This document shows, piece after piece, positions 13,580 to 20,177 of a DNA stretch of 20,177 nt (position 1 is the stretch's first letter; the number at the start of each line of letters is the position of its first letter). The stretch spans positions 1-20,177 of the forward strand of contig JBNKGC010000101.1 in NCBI GenBank assembly GCA_050289625.1, in the 5' to 3' direction. The translations under genes were made by a program, and so were the position numbers. Source of the DNA: NIC37A-2 sp050289625. GTDB taxonomy: Bacteria > Myxococcota_A > Polyangia > Polyangiales > Polyangiaceae. The notes beneath the pieces are model-generated. The model made no database searches. It was not told the origin of the DNA and worked only from the letters and a program-made list of their open reading frames with translations.

Positions 13580-14689
13580 CTACCGCTTGCGAGCCCTTCC
13601 TCGCGACATTCCGGAGCGAGAACCGCCCGCTCTGCTCCGCCGCGCCCTCTTCCGCCGCCTCGCACCGACGAGAACGACCAGACTCCCGGCAGGGAGCCAC
13701 GAGCTCGCCGCCGCATCCGGGGCCGCGAACGCGCAACCCGGGCTCTCCGTGGACCCGCCATTGTCGTCGGCTAGTGACAGCGCCCCGCCCCCACCACCGT
13801 CCGACGACGGGGACGTCGGTGCGTCGCCTTCAGCGAGGAACTCTTCATGACCCGCGGCGCGAAACGCCTCGCGAGCGAACTCGGCGTACGGAGCCAATTG
13901 GGTGAAGAAGTTGCGCACTTCACTGCTTTCACATTCCCCGCGAAACAGGGAAAAAACCCCAAGGAGTTCGTCCGTTGCATCGGAAATTGCCGGGCCCCCA
14001 CTGTCTCCCGGACACACCGAGCGCCCCAAGACGAAGGTGCGCGGCAGGGCACTCCCTTCGATCGGATGAAATTCGCTCGGCCCGAGTGCGATGATCTCCT
14101 TGTCTGAAGCCTCGTAGCGGGCCGTCAGGCGCTCATCGTTGATGCCATAGCCGATGACCGTCACCGTCTCGAGTGGCTCGACACCGCGATCGAGTCGAAC
14201 TGTCGCCCAGGGCACCTCCACCTCTCGATCAAGAATCACGAAGGCAACGTCGTTCCGACAGATGGTGTTCGTCTCCGGAGCGATGATCTGGACCCCAACC
14301 GCGGCAGGGACGTCGAAGTTTGGATCTTGACCCGTGTGGATACCAACGAGCTCCGGCGCATAGGGAGCGCCCATGTCGCCTGCATTGGCGGGAACCCTCG
14401 ATCTGGTCGTGTCGAGATCCCCCTCGATCGTGCAGGTGTAGTCGCCGTCCGTGAAAGCGGACACGCAGTGGCGAGCCGTCACCACGAGATTCGGCGCCAC
14501 GACGGTTCCCGTACAGAGTCCCGTTCGATCGGGGCCGCGACTTCGAATCAAGACCACCGACTCCCGTTCACTGCGAAATCCATCGAGGACCGGCAGCTCG
14601 ACTCGCCCCGTACTCGGCTCGGAAGGTGCCTCCCCCAAGCAGCCCGACGCCAGGAGCAACGGGCAGAGACAGCTCACCCGGCGGGTCAC
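13580..14689 (-). CDS. Trypsin-like serine protease, lipoprotein with MYXO-CTERM-like tail
   Basis: A 369-residue exported S1-family protease. The type II signal MTRRVSCLCPLLLASGC gives lipid Cys17. The catalytic triad is His74 (TARHC), Asp147 (CRNDVAF) and Ser220 (CPGDSGGP), all present, so it should be active. After a Ser/Gly-rich linker, the C-terminus has PGCAF (Cys319), a hydrophobic stretch (SWLPAGSLVVLVG) and an Arg-rich end, the layout of MYXO-CTERM sorting signals, which are processed by myxosortase in Myxococcota. An anchor at each end is unusual. The GTG start at 14689 is favoured because it overlaps the upstream stop as GTGA; a GTG at 14710 would add seven residues. It is the second gene of the leftward set. 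Confidence 0.85.
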   Translation of the reverse strand: MTRRVSCLCPLLLASGCLGEAPSEPSTGRVELPVLDGFRSERESVVLIRSRGPDRTGLCTGTVVAPNLVVTARHCVSAFTDGDYTCTIEGDLDTTRSRVPANAGDMGAPYAPELVGIHTGQDPNFDVPAAVGVQIIAPETNTICRNDVAFVILDREVEVPWATVRLDRGVEPLETVTVIGYGINDERLTARYEASDKEIIALGPSEFHPIEGSALPRTFVLGRSVCPGDSGGPAISDATDELLGVFSLFRGECESSEVRNFFTQLAPYAEFAREAFRAAGHEEFLAEGDAPTSPSSDGGGGGALSLADDNGGSTESPGCAFAAPDAAASSWLPAGSLVVLVGARRRKRARRSRAGGSRSGMSRGRARKR

Positions 14690-16422
14690 TCGCCCCACGT
14701 CGAAAGGCACGGCGGGCTCCCGGTCAGGGTCTTCGTGTTCGAGTCGTAACTCATGGCGTTCTGGACGTAGCTGCCCGCACCATCGATGCAGTAAATGCTC
14801 GGCTTCCCTCGGCGCGCACCCGTCGTGGTGTCGAACTCGGGCGGACCCATCGTCCCCTGCAGTGAAATCGTCGAACTCGCGCTGCCGCGCAGATTGCCGA
14901 TGACATCGTTGACGTCCTGAGGACCCACGTCGAACGATGTCTTACCCGCGAGGAGGCGAGTCATCCCGACCGCAACCTCCGTCCCCGTGAGACGAGGCGG
15001 GTTCCCGGACCCTGCAAGGGCATACATCATGAAGTACGCGGCATCGTAGAAGTTCTCCGAACCCTCGAGGGAGAAGGAAACGTTGTAGGTGCTCTCGAGC
15101 TTCGACAAATACAGATCGTACAGGGACGATTGTTCCGCTGCCGCGAAGTTCACCCCGAGCATTCGAGAATGAACGGAAGCGAACAAGCTCGACGCGAAGT
15201 CACTTCTTCCGAACATGTAGGGTGAAGCCAGGTAGAAAGGCGGAGGGCCCCACGCGGGGTTCCAGGAGCTCTCCAAATTGAGCACGAGCTGCACCGCTTC
15301 GCCGCTCGCCACCGCCACGACGACGTCCGGACGAAAGTTCTGGAGCGAGGTCAGGGCCGAGGCCAGGTCAGGACTCGGCACCTCGAGCTCGGAGTCGATG
15401 CGCAAGCGTACGAAGTTCCCGTCGTCTTCGTTGGCCAGAGCGCTCTTTCCGTTGAACTCGAGAGTGCCAAGCAGATCGTCTGCGATGTCCGTCAAGAATG
15501 GCGTCTTCGCTTCGACGAGCGCGACCTTGATCGAATCGGCCGGGTCCAGACCTCGTTTGGAACGAAGCTCCGATTCGACCGCGCCGAGCAGCGGAACGTA
15601 TGCCGGCGAAAGATCGCCGGCGGACGCGAGCATATGCCAGAGGAGCCCATCGTCCTCGAGAGAGGTGAGAGTCGAATCTGCTTCGAGTGGACTCAGGAAA
15701 AAGACCCGATTCTGTGCGCCCTTGCCCTCGAACGCCTCCAAGAGATCCCGCGTGTAGAGCGACGACACGATTGCCGGAACTTCCAGGTCGTCGATGAGGT
15801 GGGCGAGACTCTTGTCCAGATCCGGGTCATTCGTCCCCGAACAGACGACCGCGACGAATGGCCGCAGTGTTCCATCGGGACCGCCAGTCAATCCGCCGCG
15901 GGTGGCTTCGTTCACCTCGTCGATGGCAAGCTCGTAGTTGAGCGTCGGGACCGAGAGGCGCGGCGCGGTCGGGTCGACGAACGAGTAGGCGCCGAAAATG
16001 ATGGGCGACGGCTTACGCAGGTTCTCGTTGTCCTGACCCGCGCCGAGCACGATGGGGCACTGCTCTGGAATCGTGAGGGGAACGCATTTTTCGTCGCGGC
16101 AAATGTAGGGGCTTCCGAAGTTGCGATCGATGCATTCGCCGTTCGTCTCGCATTCACCCTTCGAACCCGCTCCGGCCTCACCTCCGCTCGAGTTCGCTCC
16201 TCCCGTCCCACCGTCCCCTCCGCTGAGAGGTGTGACGCACAAGGACGCTTCGCACACGGTGCCTTCAAATCGCGCTCCTCGCGCGATGCAGTCCGCCGTG
16301 GTCGCGCACTGGGCGGTGTCGAGATCCTGAAGCAAGGAACATGACGCGCTCAGGACACCGAGAAGAGACACCCAGCGCTCTGAAAGCGCGCGCAGGCGAC
16401 CGAAACCAAGCAAGGAATTCAC
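14686..16422 (-). CDS. Periplasmic-binding-protein-like lipoprotein
   Basis: A 578-residue exported protein. The signal peptide ends in VLSASC (Cys28). A Cys-rich linker (TAQCATTADCIARGARFEGT, CETNGECIDRNFGSPYICRD) with a Gly/Ser stalk spans residues 36-125. From about 130, beginning with IIFGAYSFVDP, the fold is that of a leucine/amide-binding (Peripla_BP_6, ABC solute-binding) protein: LAIDEVNEA, FVAVVCSG, VPAIVSSLYTRDLLEAF, DSIKVALVEAKTPFLTDIADDLL, PDVVVAVASGEAVQLVLNLE, NFYDAAYFMMYALA. No permease or ATPase gene is near, so it may be a surface or periplasmic sensor rather than a transporter component. The start is a GTG, with no strong ribosome binding site. It heads the operon; its stop overlaps the protease start. 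Confidence 0.8.
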   Translation of the reverse strand: MNSLLGFGRLRALSERWVSLLGVLSASCSLLQDLDTAQCATTADCIARGARFEGTVCEASLCVTPLSGGDGGTGGANSSGGEAGAGSKGECETNGECIDRNFGSPYICRDEKCVPLTIPEQCPIVLGAGQDNENLRKPSPIIFGAYSFVDPTAPRLSVPTLNYELAIDEVNEATRGGLTGGPDGTLRPFVAVVCSGTNDPDLDKSLAHLIDDLEVPAIVSSLYTRDLLEAFEGKGAQNRVFFLSPLEADSTLTSLEDDGLLWHMLASAGDLSPAYVPLLGAVESELRSKRGLDPADSIKVALVEAKTPFLTDIADDLLGTLEFNGKSALANEDDGNFVRLRIDSELEVPSPDLASALTSLQNFRPDVVVAVASGEAVQLVLNLESSWNPAWGPPPFYLASPYMFGRSDFASSLFASVHSRMLGVNFAAAEQSSLYDLYLSKLESTYNVSFSLEGSENFYDAAYFMMYALAGSGNPPRLTGTEVAVGMTRLLAGKTSFDVGPQDVNDVIGNLRGSASSTISLQGTMGPPEFDTTTGARRGKPSIYCIDGAGSYVQNAMSYDSNTKTLTGSPPCLSTWGE

Positions 16423-16670
16423 TACCCCAAAGTTACCACTTGGAGAGTCCCCTTGTGGTCAGCTCGGTACGAAATCAGCACGAAATCTCGCTCTTTTCGC
16501 GTTCCGATTTCCGGCCTCGCAGCTGCGCTCCAAACGCAGCATGTGCGAGTACGTCATCCATCCCCGATACCTCAAGCGCGAGCTCGTCCTGGTCCGTTGA
16601 GATACCGGCGGTGGTACGTCATCCCACAAGAACCGATGCGGCCGAGCCAACGCTCGACCGCAAGGGAGGC
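16423..16670. other. Intergenic region before the sensor-protease operon
   Basis: No gene is supported between the operon start at 16422 and the terminator at 16671-16706. The only visible signal is ACGAAATC twice (around 16468 and 16480), which may be an operator pair. I see no clear -35/-10 or -24/-12 promoter for the leftward operon, although its promoter must lie here. Confidence 0.4.
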
Positions 16671-16706
16671 AAAAGAGGTCACCGCCGGGCAGCAGGGCGG
16701 TGACCT
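16671..16706 (-). terminator. Rho-independent terminator of the 16720-17514 gene
   Basis: On the leftward strand AGGTCACCGCC pairs with GGCGGTGACCT as a perfect 11-bp stem with a nine-base loop, followed by CTTTTGCC (the complement of AAAAG at 16671-16675). It lies about 14 bases beyond the lipoprotein stop codon at 16720. Confidence 0.82.
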
Positions 16707-16719
16707 CATCAGGGCCGAA

Positions 16720-17514
16720 TCAGTAGGCGCAGTACACCATGGAGGGGTTCCAGACCGCACGGTAGAAGGTGCCTTGGTGTCCCTTGCAGGAGCAGCAGCT
16801 TCCCCTACGGGAGGTGCCGTACGCATAGCAACCATCCACACACATGCCGGAGGTAGCGCTGGTGTCACCGTTCATCGTCCCCGTCGGGTCGATGCTGATC
16901 GTCCCGTCGCTGGAGCGAAAATCGATGAAGGGATTCTGACTTCCACCGAAGAAAACCATGCGCTGCTCGATGTTCTCGACCTTTTGCCCTACCGCAGCGT
17001 AGTCGAAGTGAACGCCGCACGCGCCTCGATCCGTGATTCCGATCTCGAAGAGCTCGTGGGCCTGGGGCAAGAGCTCAGGTTGGTTCCTCGCCAGATTTGC
17101 CTCGTGATCCCGCTGCCGCCCGAAGGAAGACTTGAGCTCTTCTCGGAAACTCGTGGCGCTGAAAATACCTTGGTCGATGAACGCGTTGACCGAGTCGTCC
17201 TGCATGCTGAGAACCGCCCTGGTGTTGGGGCAGTCGCCATAGCCGCGGGCCGCGCACCTGGCCTTGGCACCGTCGGTGAGATGAACCGACCATTCGTAGA
17301 TCATCAGGTCATTCAGAGGATCGATCCGCCCGATCTCCGTGCTCATGGCCACGGCCAGGGCGGCCTTCAACGGGTACATGCCCTGGCTCCCCTCGCAGGA
17401 CATTCCCAGCTCGTAAGCAAGGGTCGTCGTCGTCCCCTCTTCGGGGACCTCGGCGCCGCACCCGGCAAATGCCAGCCCTCCGAAACCCAGAATCATCGCT
17501 GCTACCTTCTTCAA
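16720..17514 (-). CDS. Cys-rich lipoprotein of unknown function
   Basis: A 264-residue exported lipoprotein that I do not recognise. The signal peptide MKKVAAMILGFGGLAFAGC ends in lipobox AFAGC (Cys19). I chose the TTG at 17514 because AAGGAGG lies five bases upstream and the result is a textbook signal; an ATG 6 codons in lacks both Lys. The mature protein has conserved-looking Cys at 40, 87, 95, 166 and in the C-terminal cluster (CVDGCYAYGTSRRGSCCSCK, then YCAY). The cluster resembles a disulfide-rich knot. The region 50-160 is probably helical. It stands in its own unit with a sigma54 promoter, a TTG start that may dampen translation, and a terminator. The upstream sites suggest control by the neighbouring FHA-sigma54 activator. 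Confidence 0.78.
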   Translation of the reverse strand: MKKVAAMILGFGGLAFAGCGAEVPEEGTTTTLAYELGMSCEGSQGMYPLKAALAVAMSTEIGRIDPLNDLMIYEWSVHLTDGAKARCAARGYGDCPNTRAVLSMQDDSVNAFIDQGIFSATSFREELKSSFGRQRDHEANLARNQPELLPQAHELFEIGITDRGACGVHFDYAAVGQKVENIEQRMVFFGGSQNPFIDFRSSDGTISIDPTGTMNGDTSATSGMCVDGCYAYGTSRRGSCCSCKGHQGTFYRAVWNPSMVYCAY

Positions 17515-17563
17515 CGCTGCCTCCTTCACCCGCGGTGTCTCAGCGGGCTCTACGGGAATCAAT

Positions 17564-17578
17564 GCATCGCGCGTGCCA
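17564..17578 (-). promoter_or_regulatory. Sigma54 (-24/-12) promoter of the Cys-rich lipoprotein gene
   Basis: Read leftwards, TGGCAC-GCGCG-ATGC matches TGGCAC-N5-TTGC with one mismatch, with GG and GC correctly spaced. The -12 element is about 50 bases before the TTG start codon. It is placed between the lipoprotein gene and a pair of 12-bp sites 183-215 bases further upstream. Confidence 0.75.
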
Positions 17579-17760
17579 TGATCGAGTCACTCCGGACCCC
17601 ACACTCCGACAGCGCGAGAACGCGCTGTGCAGATCCCCTAACCCATTGAATCTCCCATCAAACACCTTGTCCGACAGCCACTGTCACGGAAACACAGAGT
17701 CCGAGCTGCGGCCACGGCTATCGCACACTTCGGCAGTCCCCTGATGGACGATCAGTTTGC

Positions 17761-17793
17761 GCAATTTTCACGGTCAGTCGTGCAATTTTCACG
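17761..17793 (-). promoter_or_regulatory. Paired 12-bp sites, candidate enhancer for the sigma54 activator
   Basis: GCAATTTTCACG occurs twice exactly, at 17761-17772 and 17782-17793, with starts 21 bases apart (two DNA turns, so on the same face). With the preceding base each is near the dyad GTG-N7-CAC. A further inverted pair GAACGA/TCGTTC (17793-17798 and 17810-17815) follows. The sites are upstream of the -24/-12 promoter by 183-215 bases, the usual enhancer distance, and just beyond the 3' end of the activator gene. Confidence 0.65.
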
Positions 17794-17855
17794 AACGATT
17801 CGCGCAGTTTCGTTCGCGCTTTGCACAACCAGCTCGCTTCCGCGGAGCTACCTTG

Positions 17856-19340
17856 TCAGCCATTCTTTCGCGGCCGCGGCAGCCCGAAGGCCTCGATGCG
17901 ATTGATCAACGTTCGACGCGACACGCCGAGCATCTTCGCCGCGCGCGTCTGGTTGCCGCAGCAGGCTTCGAGCGCCTCGATCACCCTACGCCTCTCGTCC
18001 TCTTCGGAAAAATCCTTCGAGTTGCCATGGGTCAAGGAAAGGTCGCTGCTCGGGCGAGCCGAACCCGGAATCGAGCGCGGCTCTTCGAGCATCTCGCGGA
18101 GGCCCCCCCCTTCGCGAGACACCACGCTCGCCCTCGTCTGTCCGGGCAGCGGAATGCCCTCCACGTCGGTCCGCTCCTCGGCGAAGACCTCATCGTCCAC
18201 GTCCATCAAGCGGTGGGTCGGCAGGTGCTCGGGAAGAATCGGTGCACCTCCGCTCAAGAAGGGTGCTCGCTCCATCGCGTTCTTGAGCTCACGAACGTTT
18301 CCGGGCCAGGAGTACTCGAGCAGAGCTCGGAGAGCAGCTTGCGTGAAATCCGGAATGGCAATGCCGCTCTTCAGACAGAAGTCTTTCAGTAAGTATCGAG
18401 CGATGGGCTCGATCTCTGTCGGTCGTTCGCGAAGGGGCGGAATGCAGAGTGCGATGCCGCTGATGCGGTAGTAGAGATCGCTGCGAAAGCGCCCCACTCT
18501 CACCTCGGCTTCGAGATCCCGGTTGGTCGCCGACACGAAGCGAACGTCGATGGGAATGCTCTTCGAGGAGCCCAGACGGCGGATCTTCCTTTCCTCGAGC
18601 ACGCGAAGCAGCTTCGCTTGGGTCGACAGCGGCATCTCACCGATCTCGTCCAGGAAAACGGTGCCCCCTCCCGTGGACTCGAGGAGCCCCGCTCGCATGG
18701 TCGCGGCTCCGGTAAAAGCACCCTTTTCGTGGCCAAAAAGCTCACTCTCGAGGAGATTCTCGGCGAGAGCTGCACAGTTCAGGCGAAGGAAGGGTCGACC
18801 TGCGCGACGAGAATTTTCGTGCACCGCAGAAGCAAGCAACTCTTTCCCCACGCCAGTTTCGCCGGTGATGAGCACGGCGATGTCGCTTTGCGCCGCGCGC
18901 GCCGCGAGCTCGTGAATCCTTCTCATCTCCGGATCGGCGAGCACCCTTCCCGTTGCAGAGGGCGGAGGGTTCGTGGAGTGGTGCGGCGCGGACTGCGGCT
19001 TTTCCTCCTGCACCAATGCGTGCACGGAGCCGATCCGAAGCATGTCCCCCGAACCAATCGGATAGCGCTCTCCAGGCCGGAGGGTGACCGCGTCGTCGGC
19101 GCGCCTACCGGCTCGGTTTGCCAGGAAGAGCCGCGTTCCGTTCGAACTGCCCAGGTCTTCGACTTGGATGCGGCTTTCGCCGACGTGAAGCAGCAAGTGC
19201 TCGCGCGAAACCGACGGATCGTCGACTCGAATGTCGGCGCGCGCGCCCCTCCCCACCCGCAGCGTGCGGCCACGCGGCAGCGGGTGGGAGAAGGACATCT
19301 GCCTCACATAGACGGTGAACTCGGCACGAGAAGATTCCAC
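17856..19340 (-). CDS. FHA-domain sigma54-dependent transcriptional activator
   Basis: A 494-residue enhancer-binding protein. Residues 27-95 form an FHA domain (RVGRG, SREH at 45-48, GSSNGT at 64-69), replacing the receiver domain of the NtrC class, so input is probably a phosphothreonine made by a Ser/Thr kinase. The AAA+ domain (about 131-360) has Walker A GETGVGKE (160-167), the sigma54-contact loop GAFTGA (207-212), Walker B TVFLDE (227-232), the arginine-finger region and SWPGNVREL. After a 70-residue polar linker, a Fis-type helix-turn-helix (about 447-490, NQTRAAKMLGVSRRTLINRI) ends the protein. All motifs needed to open sigma54 promoters are intact. The GTG at 19340 keeps the first FHA strand (FTVYV) and avoids overlap with the gene 20 bases upstream, with which it is likely co-transcribed. 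Confidence 0.9.
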   Translation of the reverse strand: MESSRAEFTVYVRQMSFSHPLPRGRTLRVGRGARADIRVDDPSVSREHLLLHVGESRIQVEDLGSSNGTRLFLANRAGRRADDAVTLRPGERYPIGSGDMLRIGSVHALVQEEKPQSAPHHSTNPPPSATGRVLADPEMRRIHELAARAAQSDIAVLITGETGVGKELLASAVHENSRRAGRPFLRLNCAALAENLLESELFGHEKGAFTGAATMRAGLLESTGGGTVFLDEIGEMPLSTQAKLLRVLEERKIRRLGSSKSIPIDVRFVSATNRDLEAEVRVGRFRSDLYYRISGIALCIPPLRERPTEIEPIARYLLKDFCLKSGIAIPDFTQAALRALLEYSWPGNVRELKNAMERAPFLSGGAPILPEHLPTHRLMDVDDEVFAEERTDVEGIPLPGQTRASVVSREGGGLREMLEEPRSIPGSARPSSDLSLTHGNSKDFSEEDERRRVIEALEACCGNQTRAAKMLGVSRRTLINRIEAFGLPRPRKNG

Positions 19341-19359
19341 GCGACAGGACTCGACCGGC

Positions 19360-19920
19360 TTATGGCAACCCGTCGATGCACTGGAAATAGGCGGCTTGCT
19401 CGTTTGCACACGCCATATTTCCTTCCGGTGACGTGGTGATCATCGCCGGCACCATGAACGCTGGGACTGCAGGACTACAAGAGAAGCCGCTTCCGCCCAG
19501 TTCGGCCTCGCAAGCGATCGTGTCGTAGTACTCCTCCTCACAACCCGCAGCGCCGGCACTCTCGCAGTTCGCTTCGCAGGATTCCTGAGTCTCGCATCCG
19601 TTGTTCTCTCCGAGCCCAGTCTCACAGCGCTTCGTGCAGAGCTCGGCCAGCGTGGGCGCGCCGCCCATGCCGCCCATACCGCCCATGTCGGCGCCACCCA
19701 TGTTCGCGCCCGCATCCCCACCGGAAGCCGTCCCGCCCGAGCTGGAGCCACCGCTGCTCGTTCCACCGCTCGACGAACCGCCCGAGCTGGTCTCTCCACC
19801 GGTGGCGGAAGCGCCGGACCCGCCGGACCCTCCGCCGTCACCGTCACCGTCATCGCTACAGGCAACGACGGTCGCCGTCAGGGCCGTCACCACGGTCATC
19901 ATCAAGGGTAGTCGCGCCAT
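19360..19920 (-). CDS. Cys-rich lipoprotein with Gly/Ser stalk
   Basis: A 186-residue exported lipoprotein of unknown function. The signal peptide MARLPLMMTVVTALTATVVAC gives lipid Cys21. Residues 22-90 are a flexible stalk of Gly/Ser/Thr with an SSGG repeat and a Met-Gly run (MGGADMGGMGGMGG). The globular end (91-186) has ten Cys (95, 99, 109, 115, 119, 127, 137, 148, 171, 181), enough for five disulfides. Similar stalked small lipoproteins are typical of Polyangiales. The ATG at 19920 is fixed by GAGGAG, six bases upstream. It precedes the FHA-sigma54 activator gene by 20 bases, so the two likely form an operon; it could be a surface partner or a signal source for the same pathway. Confidence 0.82.
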   Translation of the reverse strand: MARLPLMMTVVTALTATVVACSDDGDGDGGGSGGSGASATGGETSSGGSSSGGTSSGGSSSGGTASGGDAGANMGGADMGGMGGMGGAPTLAELCTKRCETGLGENNGCETQESCEANCESAGAAGCEEEYYDTIACEAELGGSGFSCSPAVPAFMVPAMITTSPEGNMACANEQAAYFQCIDGLP

Positions 19921-19987
19921 AAAGAATCTCCTCAACGGAAAGAAGGCTCACCATAACTCTACACCACATTACAAATCACTAATTCGC

Positions 19988-20013
19988 TGCACAATTTGAT
20001 CAAATTTGTTGCA
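19988..20013. promoter_or_regulatory. AT-rich palindromic operator candidate upstream of the activator operon
   Basis: AATTTGATCAAATT (19993-20006) is a perfect 14-bp palindrome in an otherwise GC-rich window, bracketed by TGCA on both sides (19988-19991 and 20010-20013). It is 68-93 bases upstream of the lipoprotein start at 19920. On the leftward strand a weak promoter, TTGTGC-N17-TAATGT, begins inside its right edge, so a protein bound here could block or assist it. Confidence 0.55.
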
Positions 20014-20177
20014 CTCTATCTCCCTCGCTGCCCCCGAGTCTTCCGCGGACCTACGTGCGACCACCCGCCCAGCCGAAAGCGCCCAGTCACGGGAGCAACC
20101 GAGGCTTTTCTACCTACGGAAGCGCTTCACCCGTCCGAGAAAAGGCATCGAAGCCCCTAGAGCGACAAACGGTTTAC
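20014..20177. other. Window end, no feature seen
   Basis: No frame with a domain, signal peptide or ribosome binding site can be supported in the last 164 bases. It is probably intergenic sequence or the edge of a gene that continues outside the window. Confidence 0.4.

Larger units (their letters stand above)
17515..17855. other. Regulatory intergenic region (341 bp)
   Basis: There is no gene between the Cys-rich lipoprotein start and the activator stop. The AT content is higher than in the genes at 17640-17700 and 17755-17800, as expected for a bent control region. It contains the sigma54 promoter and the paired 12-bp sites listed separately. I see no terminator for the activator gene, so read-through is possible. 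Confidence 0.6.

Noticed and set aside
13570..13761. Longer N-terminus of the FHA-GGDEF protein
   Set aside because: The extra 64 residues are Arg/Gly-rich and antiphase to the protease C-terminus; the ATG at 13569 gives a normal FHA start and gene spacing.
16453..17649. A 398-residue rightward frame across the Cys-rich lipoprotein gene and its control region
   Set aside because: It is antisense to a gene with a clean signal peptide, ribosome binding site and terminator, and runs through that terminator and the sigma54 promoter.

Overview
This is a high-GC window that reads like a predatory or social delta-proteobacterium of the Myxococcota, most likely Polyangiales/Sorangium-like. The signs are several lipoproteins with Gly/Ser-rich stalks, a fibro-slime domain protein, a protease with a MYXO-CTERM-like tail, FHA domains fused to a sigma54 activator and to a GGDEF domain, and a PilA-type pilin behind a good sigma54 promoter. 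The taxonomic call is inference from gene content; there is no rRNA or tRNA in the window.

Layout. Bases 1-551 hold no gene, only GC-rich direct and inverted repeats. Bases 552-2834 carry a divergent pair: a zinc alcohol dehydrogenase (-) and an MscS-type channel (+). Bases 2921-4179 hold two convergent genes, a cupin-AraC regulator (+) and an acyl-CoA dehydrogenase (-), that have both lost their 3' ends at one junction near 3673-3680. Bases 4379-7199 hold a vitamin K-dependent gamma-carboxylase-like membrane protein and a fibro-slime lipoprotein, closed by a strong bidirectional terminator. Then come a single-heme cytochrome c lipoprotein (-) and a VOC-fold protein (+).

Bases 8472-10227 are a scrambled accessory patch: a degenerate 21-bp repeat, a 122-bp duplication carrying the 3' end of a CYTH-like gene, an antitoxin with a broken ParE-like toxin, and the complete CYTH-like gene. 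Bases 10498-11364 are a pilin transcription unit (sigma54 promoter, pilin, terminator).

Bases 11459-16422 read leftwards as a compact probable operon: ligand-binding lipoprotein, trypsin-like protease (GTGA overlap), FHA-GGDEF diguanylate cyclase (10 bp gap), and a drug/metabolite transporter with a His-rich tail. This could link surface sensing, proteolysis, c-di-GMP and export.

Bases 16671-20013 hold a second, possibly self-contained module, also leftward: a Cys-rich lipoprotein followed by an FHA-sigma54 activator. Downstream of these are two identical 12-bp sites spaced 21 bp, then a -24/-12 promoter, then a second Cys-rich lipoprotein with its own terminator. The simplest reading is that the activator drives the neighbouring lipoprotein gene. 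This circuit and the four-gene sensing operon are the best candidates for undescribed systems here.
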